Shown here: piece by piece, positions 35,100-64,000 of the stretch
Position numbering within the stretch: the first letter of the stretch is position 1
Layout: each line of letters opens with the position of its first letter
NCBI GenBank assembly: GCA_024516035.1
Contig: CM044958.1
Location: 43,620,303 to 43,684,302, forward strand
Source: Bactericera cockerelli
Lineage: Eukaryota; Arthropoda; Insecta; Hemiptera; Triozidae
Length of the DNA: 64,000 bases
Reading direction: 5' to 3'
Translations under genes and position numbers: made by a program
Notes under the pieces: model-generated
Seen by the model: the letters and a program-made list of their open reading frames with translations, nothing else
Told to the model about the DNA's origin: nothing
Database searches by the model: none

Positions 35100-35770
35100 G
35101 TAATGGCCGCTAATGAATGATATTTTTACTTTCCTTATCCTATAATAAGGAAAGTATTGTATTCGTCGAAAATTTGACCTACCCAGTTTTTCACATTTCT
35201 GGACGAATTATAGCCTCAGGATACCAAAAAAGTTGTTTTCAGCCATTGGTCCGTGCGTCTGTCTGTCTGTCTGTCTGTGTGTGTGTGTGTGTGTGTGTAA
35301 ACAGGATATCTCAAGAACGGTAAGGGCTAGAGACTTGAAATTTGGTATGCAAATTAGTTTTATACACGAGACGAACCACGAAACTTTTGGTTGAAATCGG
35401 ACGCAAGATGCGGCCGCAGGGCCGCAAATATTGGCCGCAACCGCCGCTTCTTTGAATTGGTTAAAGATACAAAAAAAGTTAGAGAACAACATTTTCTCGG
35501 ATTAAAAAAATAATAGGGGTCTATTCTTATCATTTTTTTGATATCTTGAACTTTTTGGAACCCGGCCCCAATTTACCGGTATTTTGGGGGGACCCGCTTG
35601 GACTAACTTTTTTATTATTTACCCTAGATGGGGGTTGCGACACATCAAATCCAATGATTTTAAGGTGCTGATTACGAATTAGGCACTGCTTTTTAACTAT
35701 CTGTTACCGTTGAGTCACCAGTGGCGGAATTCGACTTCTTTTTGGGGATAAGGAAAGTCGTGTGATGTTT
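35100..35770. repeat. Transposon-like repeat with internal (CTGT)n(GT)n tract
   Basis: Starts near actttccttatcctataata and carries gtctgtctgtctgtctgtgt followed by GT repeats. Its 3' part (gagtcaccagtggcggaatt ... aaagtcgtgtgatgtttaca) resembles sequence in FHIP2 intron 7 near 6670-6760 on the opposite strand. Family not identified. Confidence 0.5.
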
Positions 35771-36770
35771 ACACCAGATTTTTTTATTTATTAACAAATG
35801 TTTTATTTATTAAAAAACAATAAAACAAAGATGCTGTCAGCATTTTTTCTTTTTTTCTTGATGCAATTTTTCCGTCCTTTTTTTATACTCCATTAAATAG
35901 TAACACAATGAAACGAACATTTGTAGTGTAGATTTTCTTTACTAGGCGTACGCCAAACGACCACAGGTAGCGCCCATAAAATACACCGTATATGGGTGAC
36001 TTGGGTGAGTAATCTGCCTTGGTGCATTTTTCTTGAAACCCAGTACTGTTGAATACAATATCATTCACAAATAAGATAAGTTGTACTTAAACGGGAACGA
36101 TCTGTTTGTACAGTAATCAATTGTTGTTTTTGAAGTACTCTGCACTAATTTTGCATTATTTTTTTTACTGATAAGAAAAATGAATACTAAACAATTTCGC
36201 AAAATACTGCACAAGCGGATGGCAAAATTTAGAAAAGGAGAAGAATATTGTAAACAAAACGATGCCTCAGGATGATTGTGAACCATAAACAAGAGTTGAT
36301 ATTTTTGTTTATCTTTTTTCAAAAAGTATAAACAAAAACAATATTTTAGCGCCGTAACACTACCAATGCTTGGGGGGACTTTAAACAGGGAGCAGACCAG
36401 TATAGTCTAGCTGGGAGACTATAAAAAGTGAAATCATAAGTACGATGCCGTAACTGGCGAAATGGCCATCTGAAAATAAATAATTAAGGAAAACAAAAAA
36501 AGCCAAGTGTTTTCTATCTTCAAATTATTTCGATGTTTATTTGTTTTACCAAGAGTTGTGTATAATTTTATATAAATTTTTCCTGAGAACTTATATATTT
36601 CATAAGTAAACAACTGAATCTAAAGTGTGGCTCTTGTTCCATGCATATGAAAATAGTAAGGGTGTGAAACTCTCATCGTTAATATTTTATAAACAGATAA
36701 AATTTAAGACCCACCTCAATCGTACCTCTCTCTTATGATTTATTCATTTTGTTCAACAATATTTACGTGA
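35771..36770. other. AT-rich intergenic stretch
   Basis: No gene recognised. Contains a ~50-bp fragment of the companion repeat near 36370-36425. Confidence 0.45.
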
Positions 36771-36776
36771 TTTAGA

Positions 36777-37075
36777 CAGCCTCCGTGGCGTAACGGTTGT
36801 TACTACTGCCCGTAGTCCAGAGATCCTGAGTTTGACTCCCGGTTAGAGCAAACTTTTCACATAGAAAATTCTGTTTCCTCCGAACACGTGAGGCTGGCAT
36901 TTCCGGACCTACCCAGGCTGGGTGAGGTTCATGTGGGTAGCTGGTACGATTCCTAACGAATTGACTCAAATAAAACTAAATAGAATCAATTGACATGAAA
37001 GGAGCCTAGGCGTTGGATCTGGGCGTTCTTATATGTATAAACCTCTCACCACCGTGATCAAGCTCGCCGGTAGGC
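36777..37075 (+). mobile_element. tRNA-derived SINE (family B)
   Basis: cctccgtggcgtaacggttg head, agaaaattctgtttcctccg body and tcaccaccgtgatcaa tail, as at 46393-46740. Confidence 0.7.
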
Positions 37076-37319
37076 GTGCGCTCGTCAAGTAGCGCCAGCC
37101 AACCGGTCTATATTAACACGAAACAGAGTTTATATGTATTTTGTTTTATTGTTTACGTATAGGTATCTGTGCCTGTCTTACGGACGGACGACACCTGATT
37201 CCGTCCCGCGAGTTTTTTCTCTCAGGTAGTCGATACTGGATTCCGTCCCGAACCTCTCAGATCAATCACTGAATTCCGTCCCGTCACTTATCTTATGCAC
37301 CTATGTACTATGTACATAA

Positions 37320-37655
37320 GTACATAGAAGGCATGGCCTTCTATGTATTTTACCTAACCCTACTATAAACCTGAGGCATTGCCTTCTATGTATCTTACCT
37401 AACCCTACTCTATTCTTGAGGCATGGCCTTCTATGTATCTTACCTAACCCTACTCTATTCTTGAGGCATGGCCTTCTATGTATCTTACCTAACCCTACTA
37501 TATTCTTGAGGCATGGCCTTCTATGTATCTTACCTAACCCTACTATATTCTTGAGGCATGGCCTTCTATGTATTTTACCTAACCCTACTATAAACCTGAG
37601 GCATTGCCTTCTATGTATCTTACCTAACCCTACTCTATTCTTGAGGCATGGCCTC
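37320..37655. repeat. ~44-bp minisatellite, seven to eight copies
   Basis: Unit gaggcatggccttctatgta ... cttacctaaccctac, with a few substitutions among copies. The minus strand of each unit contains ttag|gtaagata, a good donor-like sequence. No flanking gene is recognised. Confidence 0.85.
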
Positions 37656-38324
37656 CTAATAGGTGAACATCGCCATTGTTCTCAGTTTATTTTACGTGAT
37701 TGAAAATAAACTGATGAAAAATATTGAATTTATAATTTATGTATTTATTTATGTATATAGGACGGAACAAATGGGACGAAATCGGGTATTGAACCCTTAC
37801 GATGACCGGACGGAATCAGGTGGTAAAATATTGACGGGACGGAATCGACGGGACGGAATAAGGTGAAAAAAAGGTAAATGGGACGGAAAACGGTGCCTCC
37901 CCTTACGGACACGGAATTATTATTACTTCATTATTAGTAAAAAAAAAACACTGCCAATTATGGACACAATACTTCCTCGTGATTGCTTCACATTGTAAAC
38001 ACGTGCCAATTTTGAGATTTTATAGAAAATTACTTGTATCTCCAAAACGGCTCAACCGATTTTCTTCAAATTTGTTTTATATGGTAGAATATTATTTTGT
38101 CTACAATCTGAATTCCACAAAAAATTCTGTATCGGCAAGTCGTAGTCCTTATTTTTTTACTTTTTTGTCCAAAATTTCGGATTTTCTTAAATATCAGAGT
38201 CAAATTATAATTAATTTAAAAATAAATATAAATAACCTATGTAAAACAATAATATGCATATTCTCACAAAATTTCATCGAAATCGGGTGTACCGTTCACG
38301 AGATATAAGCGTTTAAGTAAAAAG

Positions 38325-38645
38325 TTAGTGGTCAGGCGCATGGTCTCTTTCACCCAGAACCGCTAGTACGAATTCAATGAATTCAAAATGGGACCATCTA
38401 CAGAATGTCTCCTAGCTGTGTGCAAAATTTCATCGAAATCGGTCGAGTAGTTTCTGAGATTTGCGCGTTACAAGGAATCGTTTTAACAGACAGACAGACA
38501 GACCGACAGACGGACACAAAACCAAATTTACTCAGTAGGTTATGAAACGTCCAGAAATATGAAAAAAATTGAAATCGGAGCAAAAAAATATTTTTTTTTA
38601 CAAAAAACGAACACAATACTTCCGATTTCTAATATTAGAAATTTC
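38325..38645. repeat. Dispersed repeat, copy 2
   Basis: Homologous to 10425-10700, with atggtctctttcacccagaa, tttgcgcgttacaaggaatc and acgaacacaatacttccgat, ending at a small aatattagaaat palindrome. It includes a (GACA)n run at 38490. Confidence 0.65.
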
Positions 38646-38965
38646 TCGGAAGTAAAAAACAATATTTAATTGGTTTATTCTGAAAAACTCACTTTAAATA
38701 TTTCATACATATTTGGTGTTAATTGAAATATTATTCATAGTGATAGCACACAAGGCCGTCGATACCGCACAAGTTTCGAATGTGTAATTATAATATTGCG
38801 TTTCTTTATTCTCTCTCTGATAAGAAATACGCCTGAACTTCTATCACTTCTCGGCTGGGTTTGTCACTGTACGTAGAAACTCGCGCTCTGTCAGTGAGTT
38901 GGACGATGAGTCGAATAAAGAGATTCATATATATTTAACAGGAACTGCAGACTAGGACAGTTATA

Positions 38966-39164
38966 TATTATAATAATAATAATTATAATATCGCCTTATT
39001 TATACTGCCCGATTAGGACTATTAAAGTCCCATTATTCCAGCCGTAAGATATATTATTATGTGGTAAAAATCCCGAATGGGAGGATAACTTATTATCATG
39101 TCCCGGCTGGGTTTCGAACCCACGAACTCTGGAATCTTTGCCTTTACCACTGAGCTACCGGGAC
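38966..39164 (-). mobile_element. SINE family A, reverse orientation
   Basis: Begins with (AAT)n then atcgccttatttatactgcc and ends ctttaccactgagctaccgg, the complement of the family-A head. Confidence 0.8.
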
Positions 39165-39459
39165 TGAATATGAGACTAGGATTTATTGTCATCTGGACTA
39201 GTTTATAGTCATTTTATGAACGTATGTATGTAATATATATATTTTATGCATTGGGTAGGATTCGAACCAACGGATCTCCATCTTGCTTCGGTTAGCAGAC
39301 CAACGCCTTATTAACTTGACCGTCAGTCCATACAGTGTATGTAGCGTAGTTATACTTTCCGGTGGCAGTGATGAAAATGTTCCAATTGATTTGACCGCAT
39401 TATTGAAAATTCGAAAATAGATCATTCACGCACTAGCCGTTAAATAATTAATTAGGTGT

Positions 39460-40075
39460 TCTACTGACCTTAGTAGCTCCACGGATGTGGTGGACGACTG
39501 AACTCGTAACCTGGAGGTCGGTGGTTCGAATCCCAAGCATGCCAAATTTTAGCAAGTTGTATTTGAGTAATTCTGACATGGGATGTGTTACACAATATTT
39601 AAGTTCACGATTAGATCAGTGGCAAGATACTCGCTTGCCATGCAGAAAGTAACTGGTTTGAATCCCTAGGACGACAAAAAAATGTTTGATTTTTAGTACT
39701 AATTCGATCTTATTTCCATCGTTTCTTCCTCTTTTATTTCCAACCCAAGCAAGTTTAAGCAAGTTTAACTTGCTTGGGTTGGAAAACTTAAGAATATTGA
39801 ATGTATGTATAAAATTTGAGTTTGTTTAAATTTGAAAACAAATAAGACCTTGTTTAGACAGCTGATATTAAGGAACTTTTTAGTCTCACCTCGGCAGAAT
39901 GAACAAGGTAATTTTTATTCTATTTTCTTTTTTATCAATTCACCGACCTCAGTAGCTTGATCGATAAGGCGGCGGATTTGACACCTGGAGGTCGGTGGTT
40001 CAAGTCCCGGTGGTTCAGCGTAGATTTAGTAAAGCGAGTTAGAGTAGTTGTGATATCACGAAAGTTATTAACACA
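39460..40075 (+). mobile_element. Cluster of tRNA-headed SINE fragments (families E, D, E)
   Basis: Heads at ~39466 (ccttagtagctccacggatg), ~39608 (gattagatcagtggcaagat) and ~39945 (ctcagtagcttgatcgataa), each with a recognisable B box. A nearby sequence pair (gcaagtttaacttgcttggg) forms a palindrome at ~39745. Confidence 0.5.
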
Positions 40076-40497
40076 AATATGATAACTTAACTTACATATG
40101 TATATTAACTTAAGAATATTGAATGTATGCAAAAAAATTTAATTGGTTTAAATTTGAAAACATTGTTAAGAAGTCTAAACAATAAGACGTTGTTTAGACT
40201 GCTGAAACAAAGGGACTTTTTAGTCTCACCTCGGCAGAATGAACAAGGCAATTTCTATTGTATTTTCTTTTATTATTATTATTAAACAAGTTAGATCAAA
40301 TTTTATTTACAAAATAATGACATAGAATATATACATACATAGATAATAAAATTAAGAAAACAAAACTTGATCAAGGGCGGTGCTAATGCCAACGGCATTC
40401 TCTTCCGCACCACCCTTTTGTCGATTCACCTATCTCATTCCCCCCCCCCCCCCCCCCCCACCCTTCTTCTTCGATTCTGTTCGCAGTCAGTTGTTGT

Positions 40498-62483
<21,986 letters not shown>

Positions 62484-62773
62484 ACAGCCCCCCCCCCACG
62501 ACCACTCCTCACCCCGCGCCACTGGTAAGCCCCAGACCCCCCCCCCTCACCCCCCCCTGTGTCATCATTCCAAACTGTCTCTGTGTGTCCCCTGCCCTGC
62601 ATCGCATGACCACCCCTGGGCCCCCCCATTATCCCCGCCCCCACTGATGGGCGTGTGTGTGTGTCCCCTCCTCCACTGGTATTTTAAACTATCCGTGCAC
62701 CCGTGACAGTATGACCCCCCCCCCCTCCACCCCCTTTCTTATTATTTTAAATTATCATTAAAGTAACAAAAAC

Positions 62774-62779
62774 AATAAA
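62774..62779 (+). promoter_or_regulatory. Candidate polyadenylation signal
   Basis: AATAAA about 290 nt after the eIF5-mimic stop codon, in an AT-rich stretch with a later T-rich run. It is the first canonical hexamer downstream of the stop. A second lies at 63799-63804. Confidence 0.35.
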
Positions 62780-62884
62780 CGTAATCTTAATTTATTGAAC
62801 CCTGTTTTTTTTTTACACTATTCATTTTATTTTATTTTTTTAACTATCTCCCTCTCTCTCTCTTTTTTGACTGTCGCCCTCTAG

Positions 62885-63059
62885 GCAGCCAGGCTTCGCA
62901 GCCAATAACTGATGTGAGTGTGAGATAGCCGTTTTGAACTATCACATATGTATATGATTTTTTTCAACAATTTTTATAGATGTTTTTTTGTACAACGATG
63001 GTTTATAACATACATGTGATACTGATTGGCTTTGTTGTCTCCCACAGAGATCTGTTTAG
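62885..63059 (+). other. kra: Possible alternative 3' exons of the eIF5-mimic gene
   Basis: Two segments have good splice signals: 62885-62913 (after ccctctag, before gtgagt) and from 63048 (after tctcccacag). Joined directly to exon 7 they stay in frame. They would replace the acidic tail with GSQASQPITDRSV and a stop at 63057-63059. Otherwise they are 3'UTR exons. Inference from signals only. Confidence 0.35.
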
Positions 63060-63189
63060 CCATATCCCATCACACACACACAGGTAGTCATTGGGCTGCC
63101 TGGCTCTCTCTCACACATATTCAAGTCGTTGACTACACAGCCTGGCTGCCTAGTGGGCGACAACCTATCATGTCCATGTCTTCCCCTCT

Positions 63190-63282
63190 TACCCAACCCC
63201 CCCCCCTCTCTCTCCTCCTCCTCTCCCCTCCTCATATCTCTCCCCCCCTCCCTCTCCCCCCCCCCTCCTCTCACTCTCTCTC

Positions 63283-63362
<80 letters not shown>

Positions 63363-63400
63363 CCCTCCCTCCCTCCCTCCCTCCCTCCCTCCCTCTCTTT
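63190..63400. repeat. (CT)n microsatellite
   Basis: CT/C-rich low-complexity tract in the presumed 3'UTR or downstream of the eIF5-mimic gene. Confidence 0.95.
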
Positions 63401-64000
63401 CCATACCAATAGATTGTATACTTTGTGGTTGGTTTTAGTTTAGATTTTTTTTTTTTTCTCAGCCCAAACGTTTTTTTTTTCTGTTTTAAAAACAAGACCA
63501 AAATATGTGATTCCCTTTCTCTGCTCTTGAGCATCTAGTTAGCAACCTCCTTGTGTCTATGTGCTATGTATCTTAATCCTACGACTTGTTAATTTCTCAA
63601 TGGGACTTGTATGGTGTTAACTTTGAGGAGTGAAAGGGTTCGGGATGTTTTTTCCTCTCTTTTAAACATCTGAAAACTTAAAAAAAAAAAAAAAAATATT
63701 TATATTTTTTTATATAAAGAAAATGTTCAAGTCCTAAACCCTTTCCTTCTTTTTCAAATTCAAAGTTCACTTTATCTTCTGATTATTTGAAATTGATTAA
63801 TAAATCGGCGCTCATTTCTTTTTAATAACTTTTTCTCCTGTGTTTTTGTTTCGTATTGGTCAATGGACACTGGCTAGTTGTAGGCTCTTTTTGTGATGAT
63901 AAGTTAGGACGATATTAATAGACAAATTCTATAACTTAAGTCATTGCTCAGCGTCGGTTTTCCCTAACTTATGCTAGCAGTACACTCTCGCCGAGGCGAG
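63401..64000. other. AT-rich tail of the window
   Basis: No gene seen. A fragment of the dispersed repeat with aagtcattgctcagcgtcgg and ttttccctaacttatgctag lies at ~63905-63985, as at 3290-3370, 24460-24550 and 59930-60010. Confidence 0.45.

Noticed and set aside
37416..37703. 95-codon frame with RHGLLCILPNPT repeats
   Set aside because: Translation of the 44-bp minisatellite.

Overview
The window is animal nuclear DNA, almost certainly from an insect. It has spliced genes with GT-AG introns, many tRNA-headed SINEs, Helitron, mariner/Tc1 and hAT remnants, one intact non-LTR retrotransposon, and long microsatellites. The repeat style suggests a repeat-rich hemipteran, but that is only an impression. 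Nothing in it is bacterial, and there is no operon logic.

Two conserved cellular genes are present, placed head to head. On the minus strand, ten coding exons between 14267 and about 1447 encode the first ~459 residues of an FHIP2 (FAM160B/UPF0518) protein, a dynein-adaptor component of the FTS-Hook-FHIP complex. The rest lies beyond the left edge. On the plus strand, eight coding exons between 40498 and 62483 encode a complete 421-residue eIF5-mimic protein (BZW/5MP; Drosophila krasavietz), a translation-initiation regulator. Nearly all splice junctions of both genes were placed by reading-frame continuity and conserved residues; the FHIP2 exon 10 donor is the uncertain one.

The ~26 kb between the two start codons is a graveyard of mobile elements. 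From left to right it holds a tandem triplication upstream of FHIP2, a Helitron carrying a piece of a zinc-finger LINE, and a second Helitron whose 5' end was hit twice by TA-targeting foldback transposons. After these come an 8-bp-TSD hAT MITE, a mariner relic, further foldbacks, a minisatellite and several SINE families. Intron 5 of the eIF5-mimic gene contains an intact 1146-codon R4/Dong-like LINE lying in a (TAA)n tract.

The most unusual signal is structural. Introns of both genes contain tandem arrays whose repeat units are copies of the neighbouring exon-intron junction. The FHIP2 exon 8 donor is repeated about 30 times in a 71-bp minisatellite. In the eIF5-mimic gene, the acceptors of exons 3, 4, 5 and 7 and the donors of exons 5 and 6 are each repeated (2, ~20, ~28, ~17, ~13 and 3 extra copies). 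The real splice sites therefore sit at the edge of fields of near-identical decoys. I know of no described system that matches this; it could reflect junction-seeded tandem duplication, decoy or cassette splicing, or in part assembly error. It is the observation most worth checking.
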